From Gemmatimonadota bacterium (lineage in GTDB: Bacteria; Gemmatimonadota; Gemmatimonadetes; Gemmatimonadales; GWC2-71-9): a stretch of 64,000 nt of DNA. The stretch is from NCBI GenBank assembly GCA_009692115.1, contig SHZU01000005.1:124001-188000 (forward strand). Reading direction: 5' to 3'. Below, piece by piece: positions 8,780 to 17,230 of this stretch. Numbering within the stretch: the stretch's first letter is position 1; each line of letters opens with the position of its first letter. The translations under genes and the position numbers were made by a program. Under the pieces are notes generated by a model, which did no database searches, was not told the DNA's origin, and saw only the letters and a program-made list of their open reading frames with translations.

Positions 8780-10584
8780 TGTATCCAATTGTTCTTGCCC
8801 TGCTGGCCGGGCAGGCCGGCCCGGCCGACTATGAGCGGAGCGTCTCGGCGATCCCGATGCGGGACGGGGTCAAGCTCAATACGGTAGTCTGGCGGCCCAA
8901 GGTGGCGCCGACCCCGCTTCCGATTCTGCTCGTCCGGACGCCCTACGATGCAGAGTCGACCTGTCGCGGCGAATTAGCGGGCTATCCCACGATGGTTCGC
9001 GACCAATACCTGATTGTCTGCCAGGACCTTCGGGGCAAATTCGGATCCGAAGGCACCTTTGTGATGATTCGTCCGACCCGGAAGCCCGGTGACACCGCTG
9101 GTATCGACGAGACGACCGACGCCTACGACACGATCGATTGGCTGGTCAAACACGTCCCGAACAACAACGGGCGGGTGGGGATGCACGGGATCTCATACGA
9201 CGGGTGGACCACGATGATGGCCCTGCTCGATCCGCATCCGGCGTTGAAGGCGGCGTCGCCCCAGGCCTCGCCGGACGACATGTTCTTGGGCGACGACTTC
9301 AGTCACAACGGCGCGTTTCGGTTGAGCTACGGATTTGAATATGTCGCGGCGGTAGACGGGCAGCGCTTTACGCCGTTCGCATTCGATCGGCTCGATACCT
9401 ACGAGTGGTTCCTACGCCTGGGAGGCCTTGGGAACGTCGACGGGACGTACTTCCACCGAAACAAACCGGCCTGGTCCGACTTTGCCGCCCACGCCACCTT
9501 CGACGACTACTGGAAGTCCCGGAAGGTGACCCGCCACATTTCCAAGGTGACCGTGCCGACCCTCACGGTGGCCGGGTGGTGGGATCAGGAAGACTTCTTT
9601 GGTCCGCTCACGATCTATGACAAAATGGAGTCGCTCGACACCAAGGGCCTGAACTACTTGGTCGTCGGTCCGTGGAACCACGGCGGGTGGGCCGGCAGCT
9701 CGACGGACGGCGAATCCCTCGGACCCATCGCATTCGGGTCCAAGACCAGTTCCTTCTTCCGGGACTCGGTCGAGGCCCCATGGTTCGCGTATTGGCTCAA
9801 GGACCAAGGCAAACTCGATTTGCCCGAGGCCCTCACCTTCCGACCGGGGGCCAACCGCTGGCAGCGCCACGAATCCTGGCCTCCGAAGACCGGCGTGGCC
9901 CAGCGCCGGTTGTTCCTTGGACCGAACGGATCGTTGAGTTGGAGTCGGCCCACCACCTCCGCCGGCGTCGACCGGTATGTCTCCGATCCAGCGCGGCCAG
10001 TGCCCTATCGGGCCCGGCCCATTGTCCCGCTCTACGGCAACGCCCCCCCTTCAACCTGGCCCTTGTGGCAGGTGGACGACCAGCGTCACAGCCACCTTCG
10101 GCCCGACGTGCTGTCATTCGAAACCGCACCACTTGACCGAGACGTCACGATTTCCGGAAAGATCGCCGCGAAACTCTTTGCGTCGACCACTGGAACCGAT
10201 GCGGACTGGGTCGTCAAATTGATCGACGTCTACCCGGAGGAGTACCCGGCCAACCCCAAGATGGGTGGCTACCAGCTGATGGTCGTCGGCGACGTGGTCC
10301 GGGGCCGGTTCCTGAAGAGTTTCGAGAAACCGGCGCCGCTGGTGCCGAACCAGGTCAATCAGTACCCGATCGATCTCCACGCGGCCGACTATACGTTCTT
10401 GGCGGGCCACCGCATCATGGTTCAAGTGCAAAGCACCTGGTTTCCGCTGATCGACCGGAACCCCCAACGTTTCGTACCCAACATCTTCGAAGCGAAGGAT
10501 CGCGACTACCAATCGGCGACCCACCGGATCTTTCGGTCGGCACGGTACCCGTCCCACATCGAAGTGTCGGTGGTGGAGCCCTGA
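8776..10584 (+). CDS. CocE/NonD family hydrolase, copy 2
   Basis: 602 residues from ATG 8776 (ATG-ATG; the first overlaps the TGA of copy 1). It is clearly homologous over its whole length to copy 1: the segments 'NHGGW', 'WFAYWLKD', 'PEALTFRPGAN' and 'SHLRPDVLSFET' are nearly identical. The nucleophile elbow is 'GISYDGW', with Asp in place of the first Gly after Tyr of copy 1. The short hydrophobic N-terminus ('YPIVLALLAGQAG') may be a signal peptide. The pair arose by tandem duplication, and divergence around the active site suggests different substrate preference. Confidence 0.9.
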   Translation: MMYPIVLALLAGQAGPADYERSVSAIPMRDGVKLNTVVWRPKVAPTPLPILLVRTPYDAESTCRGELAGYPTMVRDQYLIVCQDLRGKFGSEGTFVMIRPTRKPGDTAGIDETTDAYDTIDWLVKHVPNNNGRVGMHGISYDGWTTMMALLDPHPALKAASPQASPDDMFLGDDFSHNGAFRLSYGFEYVAAVDGQRFTPFAFDRLDTYEWFLRLGGLGNVDGTYFHRNKPAWSDFAAHATFDDYWKSRKVTRHISKVTVPTLTVAGWWDQEDFFGPLTIYDKMESLDTKGLNYLVVGPWNHGGWAGSSTDGESLGPIAFGSKTSSFFRDSVEAPWFAYWLKDQGKLDLPEALTFRPGANRWQRHESWPPKTGVAQRRLFLGPNGSLSWSRPTTSAGVDRYVSDPARPVPYRARPIVPLYGNAPPSTWPLWQVDDQRHSHLRPDVLSFETAPLDRDVTISGKIAAKLFASTTGTDADWVVKLIDVYPEEYPANPKMGGYQLMVVGDVVRGRFLKSFEKPAPLVPNQVNQYPIDLHAADYTFLAGHRIMVQVQSTWFPLIDRNPQRFVPNIFEAKDRDYQSATHRIFRSARYPSHIEVSVVEP

Positions 10585-11961
10585 ATGCATCTCCCGGCCG
10601 AATTACTGACCGAGCTGACCGAGTTACTGCAGGACCGATTCACCGTTGCGCCGGCGATTCGGGAGCACCACGGACAGGGCGAAGCCTACCCTGGCGTCTA
10701 TCCACCGGACGGAGTCGTGTTTCCGGTTACCACGGACGAAGTGAGCCGGATCGCGGCGGCTTGCAGCCGTCATCGAGTCCCCATGGTCCCGTGGGGCGCC
10801 GGTACCTCGCTCGAGGGGCACGTCTCGGCCGTTCGTGGCGGGATCACCGTCGACCTTTCCCAGATGAACAAACTGGTCCGCCTGTCCGTCGAGGACCTCG
10901 ACGTGACGGTGGAGGCCGGGGTCACCCGGAAGCAGCTCAATGAGGAACTCAAAGGAACCGGCCTCGCCTTCTTCATCGACCCTGGCGCCGACGCCACGCT
11001 CGGAGGGATGGCGTCGACCCGGGCCTCGGGTACGACGGCCGTCCGGTACGGGACGATGCGGGAGAATGTCCTCGGTTTGACGGTGGTGCTGGCGGACGGG
11101 CGAATCATCCGGACCGGCGGGCGGGCCCGGAAGTCATCGGCTGGATACGACCTGACCCGGCTCTTCGTGGGCGCCGAAGGCACGTTGGGGATCATCACCG
11201 AAGTGACGCTCCGTTTGCACGGGATTCCGGCCGCCATGGCCGCGGCGGTCTGTCCGTTTGCCGATCTGGCCGGGGCCGTCAACAGCGTGATCTCGATCAT
11301 TCAGCTCGGGATCCCAGTGGCCCGGGTCGAACTGCTCGACGAGGCGTACATGGCCGCGGTCACCAAGTATTCCGGGTTGTCGTATCAGGCGGTGCCGACC
11401 CTCTTCTTCGAGTTTCACGGCGGGTCGGACCGGAACGTGGCTGAAGATGCCGAGACCGTGCGGGAGATCGTGACACAAAACGGGGGTTCGGACTTCCAGT
11501 GGGCCACTGACGAGGCGTCTCGTGCCAAGCTCTGGAAGGCCCGCCATGAAGCGTACTTTGCCGGCTTGGCCATGCGCCCCGGGGCCCGGCCATTGATCAC
11601 CGACGTGTGCGTTCCGATCTCTCGATTGGCCGAGTGTATCCTCGAGACCAAGAAAGATGCCGAGGGATCACCGATGCTGGGTGCGATTCTCGGGCATGTC
11701 GGGGACGGGAATTTCCATGTTGGCTACTTGATCGACCCGGCCAATCCGGCCGAGGCGGCCGAGGCCCACCGGCTCAACGACCGGATGGTTGCCAGGGCCA
11801 TTGCCATGGGTGGCACGTGCACCGGCGAGCATGGAATCGGGATGGGCAAACGGGCCTCGCTGGTGAAGGAGCAGGGGGCGGGCGTCGCCGTGATGCGCCA
11901 AATCAAACAGGCGCTGGACCCCGACGGGCTGATGAATCCCGGAAAGATCTTCGAGGACTGA
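10585..11961 (+). CDS. FAD-binding oxidoreductase, D-lactate/glycolate dehydrogenase family (GlcD/DLD-like)
   Basis: 458 residues. The N-terminal FAD-binding type 4 domain shows 'PWGAGTSLEGH' and the flavin-contact segment 'GGMASTRASGTTAVRYG'; the C-terminal FAD-oxidase domain carries the metal/substrate motifs 'GHVGDGNFH' and 'GEHGIGMGK'. This set is typical of D-lactate dehydrogenase (cytochrome) and GlcD, which oxidise D-2-hydroxy acids and pass electrons to the respiratory chain. No glcE/glcF partners are adjacent, which favours a stand-alone D-2-hydroxyacid dehydrogenase. The ATG directly abuts the previous stop. Confidence 0.88.
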   Translation: MHLPAELLTELTELLQDRFTVAPAIREHHGQGEAYPGVYPPDGVVFPVTTDEVSRIAAACSRHRVPMVPWGAGTSLEGHVSAVRGGITVDLSQMNKLVRLSVEDLDVTVEAGVTRKQLNEELKGTGLAFFIDPGADATLGGMASTRASGTTAVRYGTMRENVLGLTVVLADGRIIRTGGRARKSSAGYDLTRLFVGAEGTLGIITEVTLRLHGIPAAMAAAVCPFADLAGAVNSVISIIQLGIPVARVELLDEAYMAAVTKYSGLSYQAVPTLFFEFHGGSDRNVAEDAETVREIVTQNGGSDFQWATDEASRAKLWKARHEAYFAGLAMRPGARPLITDVCVPISRLAECILETKKDAEGSPMLGAILGHVGDGNFHVGYLIDPANPAEAAEAHRLNDRMVARAIAMGGTCTGEHGIGMGKRASLVKEQGAGVAVMRQIKQALDPDGLMNPGKIFED

Positions 11962-13103
11962 TGTTCTGGTTTGCCGTGATCATTTTGGTCTTGAGTGGGT
12001 TGATTGCGCTCGAGGCGGTGATCGGCAACTCGCGGATCGAGCGGCTCCGCAACCTGCAGTGCCGGGCCGCCGGGCCGGGCCCCAAGGTCTCGATCGTGGT
12101 GGCGGCCCGGGACGAAGAGCGGCACATCGAAACCGCCATGCGATCGATGCTGACGCAGGACTATCCCGACTACGAGATCGTTGCCGTCGACGACCGATCC
12201 ACTGACCAGACCGGACCGATCCTGGACCGGCTGGCCGCGGAGGACCGCCGGTTCCGGGCGGTCCATGTGACCGATCTTCTTCCTGGGTGGCTCGGGAAGA
12301 ATCACGCGCTTCAGGTTGGGGCGGACCAGTCGTCGGGCGAGTGGATTCTCTTTACCGACGCCGACATTCACCTCAACCCGACGGCGTTGGGCCGGGCCAT
12401 TCGGTTTGCCGACGAACGAGGCATCGATCATCTCGCCATCGCGCCGAACCTGATTCTTCCGGGTCTCTTGCTCGAGGGGTTCGGGGTCTTTTTCCTCTGG
12501 TCGTTTCTCTTGTTTGCGAAGCCGTGGAAGGCGCGGGATCCGAAGAGTTGGTTCCATGTCGGGGTTGGCGCGTTTAACCTGGTTCGACGGTCCGCCTACC
12601 GGGCGGTGGACGGCCATCGACCGATCCGGCTCCGTCCTGATGACGACCTCAAGCTGGGTAAGATTCTCAAGCGGGCCGGGTTTCGGCAAGATGCCTTAAG
12701 CGGCCAAGGTCTCATCAGCGTCGAATGGTACCACTCACTTCGCGAGATGATTCCGGCGTTCGAGAAGAACATGTTTGCCGGGATCGAATACAACATTATG
12801 TTGTCGTTGATCGGCGGGGTGGTCCAGCTGGCAGCGGGGGTTGTTCCGGTGGTGGCGCTCTTCTTCACGAGCGGAATGACCCAACTCCTGCTCGGGGTCC
12901 AGGTGGCCCTGAGCCTCGCCATCTTCATCAAGCTGGCTCGCTCGATCGACACCCGGGCCACCGTGGCTCTGATCTATCCGGTCGTGGTGCTTCTCTTCGT
13001 GTACATTTTGTGGCGGACCATGGTCGTCAACCTGGCGACCGGCGGCATTCAATGGCGGGGGACGTTTTACTCCCTGCGCGAACTCAAGGCCAATCGCATA
13101 TGA
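11961..13103 (+). CDS. Membrane glycosyltransferase family 2
   Basis: 380 residues from ATG 11961, which shares one base with the stop of the FAD oxidase (TGATG). One N-terminal helix precedes the GT-A domain: 'SIVVAARDEE', 'AVDDRSTDQT', the metal-binding 'DADIHL' (DxD) and a later 'RPDDDLKLG' acceptor-side motif. Three or four C-terminal helices anchor it in the membrane. The layout matches GT2 enzymes that glycosylate lipids such as carotenoids or hopanoids. Its place among hydrolases in a tight operon is unusual and gives no substrate hint. Confidence 0.86.
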   Translation: MFWFAVIILVLSGLIALEAVIGNSRIERLRNLQCRAAGPGPKVSIVVAARDEERHIETAMRSMLTQDYPDYEIVAVDDRSTDQTGPILDRLAAEDRRFRAVHVTDLLPGWLGKNHALQVGADQSSGEWILFTDADIHLNPTALGRAIRFADERGIDHLAIAPNLILPGLLLEGFGVFFLWSFLLFAKPWKARDPKSWFHVGVGAFNLVRRSAYRAVDGHRPIRLRPDDDLKLGKILKRAGFRQDALSGQGLISVEWYHSLREMIPAFEKNMFAGIEYNIMLSLIGGVVQLAAGVVPVVALFFTSGMTQLLLGVQVALSLAIFIKLARSIDTRATVALIYPVVVLLFVYILWRTMVVNLATGGIQWRGTFYSLRELKANRI

Positions 13104-15094
13104 GACTCGTTTTTCTCTGGTTGATCCTGCCGGCCATCGTGACGGCCCAGACCCCGGCCAAGCGACGGCTGGTTCAGGGCGATCTCTACCGAATCAAGGA
13201 CGTTGGCGGCCCGGTGGTATCACCAGACGGCCAGTGGGTGGCCTATACGGTCACGACCGCCGACTCGGCCAAGGACAAACGCAATGCGGATGTGTACATG
13301 GTCAGTTGGGATGGAACCCGCACGGTGCAACTGACGTCGTCGCCCGACGGCGAGTCGGGTCCGAAGTGGAGCCCTGATAACCGATACCTCAGTTTCTTGA
13401 GCGGCCGGGGCGATAGCGACAAGGGCGCCCAGCTATGGCTCCTCGACCGCCTCGGTGGTGAAGCGGTCAAGGTGACCGATCAGAAGAGCGGAATCGACGA
13501 CTATGAATGGTCCCCGGACGGGAAACGGCTGGTGTTCGTGATCCAAGACCCCGACCCGGACACCACGAAATCGGCCGACAAGAAGGTTCCGAAGCCGATC
13601 GAGATCGACCGGTGGGATTTCAAGCGGGACTATGTCGGATATGTCGGACCTCGGCGCAACCATCTCTACTTGTTCGACCTTGCCACCCGGAAGATCGAAC
13701 AGCTCACCCGGGGCGACTTTGACGACGCCCAGCCGGGCTGGTCACCGGACGGCCGGGAGATCGTCTTTTCGAGCAAGCGGGCGACCGGAAGCGACCGGAA
13801 CGACAACTCGGATCTCTACGCCATCGAGGCGCGGATCGGGGCCGAACCGAAGCAGTTGACCACCTACATCGGCAACGACGGCAGTCGAGGCGGAGGGAGC
13901 TACGGCCCGGATGGCAAATGGATCGTCTATCTCCGGGGCGGTGATCCGAAGTACTGGGCCTACGGAAATCCCCGGGTGGCGGTCATTCCGGCCGGCGGCG
14001 GCGAACCCCGGATTCTGACCGAGACGCTCGATCGGAATGCCGGAGATCCGGCCTGGTCGGCCGACGGGCGATTTATCTATTTCACCTATGATGACGACCG
14101 TACCGGCCCCCTGGCCCGGATCAGCCTCGCGACTGGGGCCATCGAACGGCTGAGCAAGGGTCCGAGTGGCGTGGGTTCGCCGTCAGTGGCCGGGGCGAAA
14201 ATCGCCGTGTCCTTCAGCTCGCCCACGGAACCAAACGAAATCTCCGCTTTCGAGAACGGGACTTTCCGTCGTCTGTCCCGCCACAACGATTCCCTGATGG
14301 CGACGATCGACCTCGGCGAGGCTCGGGGGATCGAATCGAAGAGTAAGGACGGGACGGTGGTCGGCAGTATGCTGTATCTGCCGCCTGATTATCGGCCGGG
14401 CCAGAAACTCCCGCTGGCGCTCCACATCCACGGCGGTCCGTTCGGCCAGGATGGCTATGACTTCGATCTGATGCGCCGAGTGTTCGCCGCCAAAGGCTAC
14501 GCGGTCCTCGCGCCCAATTACCGGGGCAGCTCCGGTCGCGGCGAAGCCTTCAGCCGCGCCATTTTTGCCGATTGGGGCAACAAGGAAGTGATGGACCTCC
14601 TCGGCGCGGTCGACGATGTCATTGCCCGGGGAATTGCGGACCCCGAGCGGCTGGTGCTGGGTGGCTGGAGCTACGGCGGCATCCTGACCGACTATACGAT
14701 TGCCTCGGACACCCGCTTCAAAGCCGGCGTGAGCGGGGCCGGGAGCGCGCTCCAACTCTCGATGTACGGCAGCGATCAGTACATCTACCAGTACGAGCAA
14801 GAGCTCGGCGCGCCGTGGAAGAACCCGGAGGCGTGGATGAAGGTGTCCTACCCTTTCTTCAAAGCCGACCGGATCAAAACGCCGACGATGTTCATGGGGG
14901 GCGAGAAGGATTTCAACGTCCCGATCATCGGGTCGGAGCAGATGTATCAGGCCCTCAAGACCAACGGGATCGACACCAAACTGGTGGTGTTTCCCGGCAT
15001 GTTCCACGGGCCGAGCGCCCCGAGCCAGCGGATCGAGATCATGAATCGGTTCTTGGGTTGGTGGGAAAAGTATGTCAAGCCGATGGTACCCTAG
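13100..15094 (+). CDS. S9 family peptidase (prolyl oligopeptidase / acylaminoacyl-peptidase type)
   Basis: 664 residues; ATG 13100 overlaps the previous stop in ATGA. A signal peptide ('LVFLWLILPAIVTAQ') precedes a beta-propeller of PD40-like repeats ('SPDGQWVAYTV', 'SPDNRYLSFLS', 'SPDGKRLVFVI', 'SPDGREIVFSS'), then the alpha/beta-hydrolase domain with nucleophile 'GGWSYGGI', Asp region 'GEKDFNVP' and His region 'MFHGPS'. The catalytic triad appears complete. It is probably a periplasmic oligopeptidase. It closes the five-gene operon begun by the two CocE-like hydrolases, so the unit carries three secreted hydrolases. Confidence 0.92.
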   Translation: MRLVFLWLILPAIVTAQTPAKRRLVQGDLYRIKDVGGPVVSPDGQWVAYTVTTADSAKDKRNADVYMVSWDGTRTVQLTSSPDGESGPKWSPDNRYLSFLSGRGDSDKGAQLWLLDRLGGEAVKVTDQKSGIDDYEWSPDGKRLVFVIQDPDPDTTKSADKKVPKPIEIDRWDFKRDYVGYVGPRRNHLYLFDLATRKIEQLTRGDFDDAQPGWSPDGREIVFSSKRATGSDRNDNSDLYAIEARIGAEPKQLTTYIGNDGSRGGGSYGPDGKWIVYLRGGDPKYWAYGNPRVAVIPAGGGEPRILTETLDRNAGDPAWSADGRFIYFTYDDDRTGPLARISLATGAIERLSKGPSGVGSPSVAGAKIAVSFSSPTEPNEISAFENGTFRRLSRHNDSLMATIDLGEARGIESKSKDGTVVGSMLYLPPDYRPGQKLPLALHIHGGPFGQDGYDFDLMRRVFAAKGYAVLAPNYRGSSGRGEAFSRAIFADWGNKEVMDLLGAVDDVIARGIADPERLVLGGWSYGGILTDYTIASDTRFKAGVSGAGSALQLSMYGSDQYIYQYEQELGAPWKNPEAWMKVSYPFFKADRIKTPTMFMGGEKDFNVPIIGSEQMYQALKTNGIDTKLVVFPGMFHGPSAPSQRIEIMNRFLGWWEKYVKPMVP

Positions 15095-15175
15095 CGGGGC
15101 GACGCGATCTTGCGGCCGCCTTGGCCAACGCCGTGGCCGAGCCGGGCTGGTGGTCGAACAGGCGGTAGCCGCCGC

Positions 15176-15536
15176 CTAACGAAAAACCAGATCCAGCCAG
15201 ACCTGCATCGGAGGAAACACGTCGAGCGGCCGGCCGTCCGGGGCAAAGAGCGAGTGATTGCCATCGGGTCCGGCCCAGCGCCCGAATCAGGCTATCGGCC
15301 AGTTGGGCGGATCGGACCGCGGGAATACTTCGATCGAGCCCCCCGAGCCCCCAGTACGCGTCGCCCTTCATCGCGACGACATCGGCGATCGGGCTGTAGC
15401 CCCTTGGTCCGGCGAACGCAGCCAACACTCGGGGATTCACCGCCACCATCACGGTACAGGCAACGCCTGGGAGCGGTCCGGTGTGCGGGTACCAGGTGTC
15501 CTGGACCGGCACCAAGCAAGGGGGCGATAACGTCAT
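15176..15536 (-). pseudogene. C-terminal remnant of an alpha/beta hydrolase, frameshifted
   Basis: On the minus strand one frame reads through 'AMKGDAYWGLGG' and 'DRSIPAVRSAQLADSLIRALG', the usual strand and Asp region of alpha/beta hydrolases. Near position 15283 the sensible reading moves to another frame, 'AGPDGNHSLFAPDGRPLDV', which carries the expected catalytic His region and ends 'WLDLVFR' at a TAG at 15178-15176. No nucleophile elbow or N-terminus exists upstream because the CarH-like gene ends at 15586. So this is the tail of a lost gene, with at least one frameshift. The rest of the gap 15095-15585 holds nothing else I can recognise. Confidence 0.6.
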
Positions 15537-15585
15537 TCCCTAGAGTGGGCCGGGAGGAATCGGCGGGTCACCCAGCGTTTGGTGG

Positions 15586-16521
15586 TCAGCCCCCGGACAC
15601 CCGACTGAGCTCGACCCGCAGCGCGTCGAAGCTGTCGATCGGCCGGAGGTGCAGTTGGTCGAGGAGGGTGCGGTGGCGCCGGGCGGCTTCGCCCCCGACG
15701 AACACCGGGGTCCGGGTTCCCAAGGCCTGGCTTAACGCCCGGAGGTCCAGTTCGATCGCGGAATCCTCGGCCCTGTAGACGATACTGACGCCGACTGCGC
15801 GGGCCCGAAGCCGTTCGGCCGCGATGGCGATTTCCTCGCCTGGAAGATCAGCTCCGAGATAGACGGCCCGCCAACCTTCGCCCGCCGCGATAGCGGCGGC
15901 AAGCAGGGCGCCGATTTCATGGTGCTGCCCCGAGGTGGTGGCCGCGATGAACACCGGGGCGGTGGGCGCGGTCACCGTGAAGGCGAGCAGGTTGCTCATG
16001 ACATGTCGAATCGTGGCAGTGGCCAGGTGCTCCTGAACGATTCGGAGTTTTCCCTGATGCCAGAGATCGCCGATTTCCCGAACCAAGGGAACCACGAGTT
16101 GTTCCGCAAACGCGACCGGGCCCATCCGGACGGCGGCTTGGCGTAGCAAGGCGTCCAGCGTTCCCCCGTCCATCCAACCGAGCGCCTCCAACCCGCGCTG
16201 GCGAATCGACGCGGAGTAGTCGGACGCCACGTCGGTCGGTTTGGTTACCGCGAACTGGGGTGCCGTCTCCAAGAGCCCCGCAACTTCCTCGTTGGTGAGC
16301 TGGGCGACTCGCCCAATCGAATGACCGTAGACGGTGGCCCGTTTGAGCAGCAGGAGGCGGTCAACGTCCGCTTCCGAGTAGAGCCGTTGGCCACCCTGGG
16401 TTCGGCCGGGGTGTACGACCGCATACCGTCGCTCCCAGGCCCGGAGCAGTTCGGCGGTCAGGCCGGTTCGCCGGAGGACGATTCGAACCGGGTATACGGG
16501 GTTGTCCAAGCTTAGCGTCAT
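15586..16521 (-). CDS. carH: CarH/LitR-type MerR regulator with adenosylcobalamin-binding photosensory domain
   Basis: 311 residues from ATG 16521; an upstream in-frame TTG at 16554 falls inside the predicted -35 box and is rejected. A MerR helix-turn-helix lies at about 11-80, followed by a four-helix B12-cap region and a Rossmann B12-binding domain. The photoreceptor hallmark W-x9-E-H is present with the axial His directly after Trp: W154-H155 and E164-H165. The lower-ligand motif is Q199-x-H201-x-x-G204, with Gln where Glu/Asp is usual. In CarH, dark AdoCbl-bound tetramers block a promoter and light releases them. The gene is divergent from a fasciclin gene across a shared promoter region. 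It may be autoregulated and leaderless. Confidence 0.85.
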   Translation of the reverse strand: MTLSLDNPVYPVRIVLRRTGLTAELLRAWERRYAVVHPGRTQGGQRLYSEADVDRLLLLKRATVYGHSIGRVAQLTNEEVAGLLETAPQFAVTKPTDVASDYSASIRQRGLEALGWMDGGTLDALLRQAAVRMGPVAFAEQLVVPLVREIGDLWHQGKLRIVQEHLATATIRHVMSNLLAFTVTAPTAPVFIAATTSGQHHEIGALLAAAIAAGEGWRAVYLGADLPGEEIAIAAERLRARAVGVSIVYRAEDSAIELDLRALSQALGTRTPVFVGGEAARRHRTLLDQLHLRPIDSFDALRVELSRVSGG

Positions 16522-16526
16522 ACTGA

Positions 16527-16554
16527 AGAATATCTTCTGTATTGCTTCTGTCAA
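16527..16554 (-). promoter_or_regulatory. Predicted sigma-70 promoter for the CarH-like gene
   Basis: On the minus strand, TTGACA (16554-16549) and TATTCT (16532-16527) are separated by 16 bases. Only five bases lie between the -10 box and the ATG at 16521, so transcription would begin at or very near the start codon and the mRNA would be leaderless. The region is AT-rich against a GC-rich background. Confidence 0.6.
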
Positions 16555-16573
16555 TCTATCATCTTGAAATACC

Positions 16574-16602
16574 TTGACAGAAAGTACTTGATGTTGTATT
16601 GT
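16574..16602 (+). promoter_or_regulatory. Predicted sigma-70 promoter for the fasciclin gene, likely CarH operator
   Basis: TTGACA at 16574-16579 and TATTGT at 16597-16602 are 17 bases apart, an almost consensus promoter. Both divergent -35 boxes are embedded in the same string TTGACAGAA, and TGTATTG occurs near each -10 (16537-16543 and 16595-16601). Such repeated elements overlapping -35 boxes are where CarH-type repressors bind. Binding is inferred. Confidence 0.65.
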
Positions 16603-16650
16603 AGTGGTAAGGTACAGGACAATAACAGGACAATTCTCCAGGGGGTTCGT

Positions 16651-17133
16651 GTGATCGGTCGATTGATGGTTGGGTTGAGTGCGGCGGTGCTTCCGATATC
16701 AGGGGCGGTGGCTCAGGCCTCCAGTGCCCCGGCCAACACGATCGTCGACGTGGCGGTCGGAGCGGGAAACTTCAAGACGCTGGTTGCCGCGGTGCAGGCG
16801 GCTGGCTTGGTCGAAACCCTGAAGGGTGCCGGTCCGTTCACGGTGTTTGCCCCGACGGACGAAGCGTTTGCCAAGTTGCCCCCGGGCACCGTCGAGGCGC
16901 TGCTCAAAGACAAGGCGAAGCTGGCCGCCATCTTGACCTACCACGTGGTAAGCGGTGCGGTGGGATCGGATCAAGTCGTCAAGCTCAAGTCGGCCAAGAC
17001 GGTGAACGGCAAGGACGTCTCGATCATGGTCATGAACGGCAAGGTGATGGTTGGCAATGCCCACGTGATCACGACCGACATCAAGGCCTCCAACGGCGTG
17101 ATCCACGTGATCGACGCCGTCCTCCTCCCATAA
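16651..17133 (+). CDS. Secreted fasciclin (FAS1) domain protein
   Basis: 160 residues from GTG 16651, which has AGGGGG six bases upstream; an ATG at 16564 lies in the same frame but before the promoter. A signal peptide ('[18 protein letters not shown]') is followed by one complete FAS1 domain: the H1 box '[11 protein letters not shown]', the central 'LTYHVVSG', and the H2 box '[12 protein letters not shown]' that ends the protein. FAS1 proteins mediate adhesion or cell-surface interactions. It is divergent from the CarH-like regulator and followed by a strong terminator, so it is probably a light- or B12-controlled single-gene unit. Confidence 0.9.
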   Translation: MIGRLMVGLSAAVLPISGAVAQASSAPANTIVDVAVGAGNFKTLVAAVQAAGLVETLKGAGPFTVFAPTDEAFAKLPPGTVEALLKDKAKLAAILTYHVVSGAVGSDQVVKLKSAKTVNGKDVSIMVMNGKVMVGNAHVITTDIKASNGVIHVIDAVLLP

Positions 17134-17171
17134 GCCGCAGCACCTCTCGAACGACATTCTTTGTTGCGATA

Positions 17172-17205
17172 CCCCAGGATGCCTCCCCGGCATCCTGGGG
17201 TTTTT
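17172..17205 (+). terminator. Rho-independent terminator of the fasciclin gene
   Basis: CCCCAGGATGCC and GGCATCCTGGGG form a perfect 12-bp stem with loop TCCCC, followed at once by TTTTT. It begins 38 bases after the fasciclin stop codon. Confidence 0.92.
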
Positions 17206-17230
17206 CGTTGCCAACGGTTTAGAATCCACC

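Noticed and set aside
15110-15778. Plus-strand open frame of 222 codons over the gap
   Set aside because: Low-complexity Arg/Ser/Pro composition typical of a shadow frame, with no motif. The minus strand carries the hydrolase remnant.
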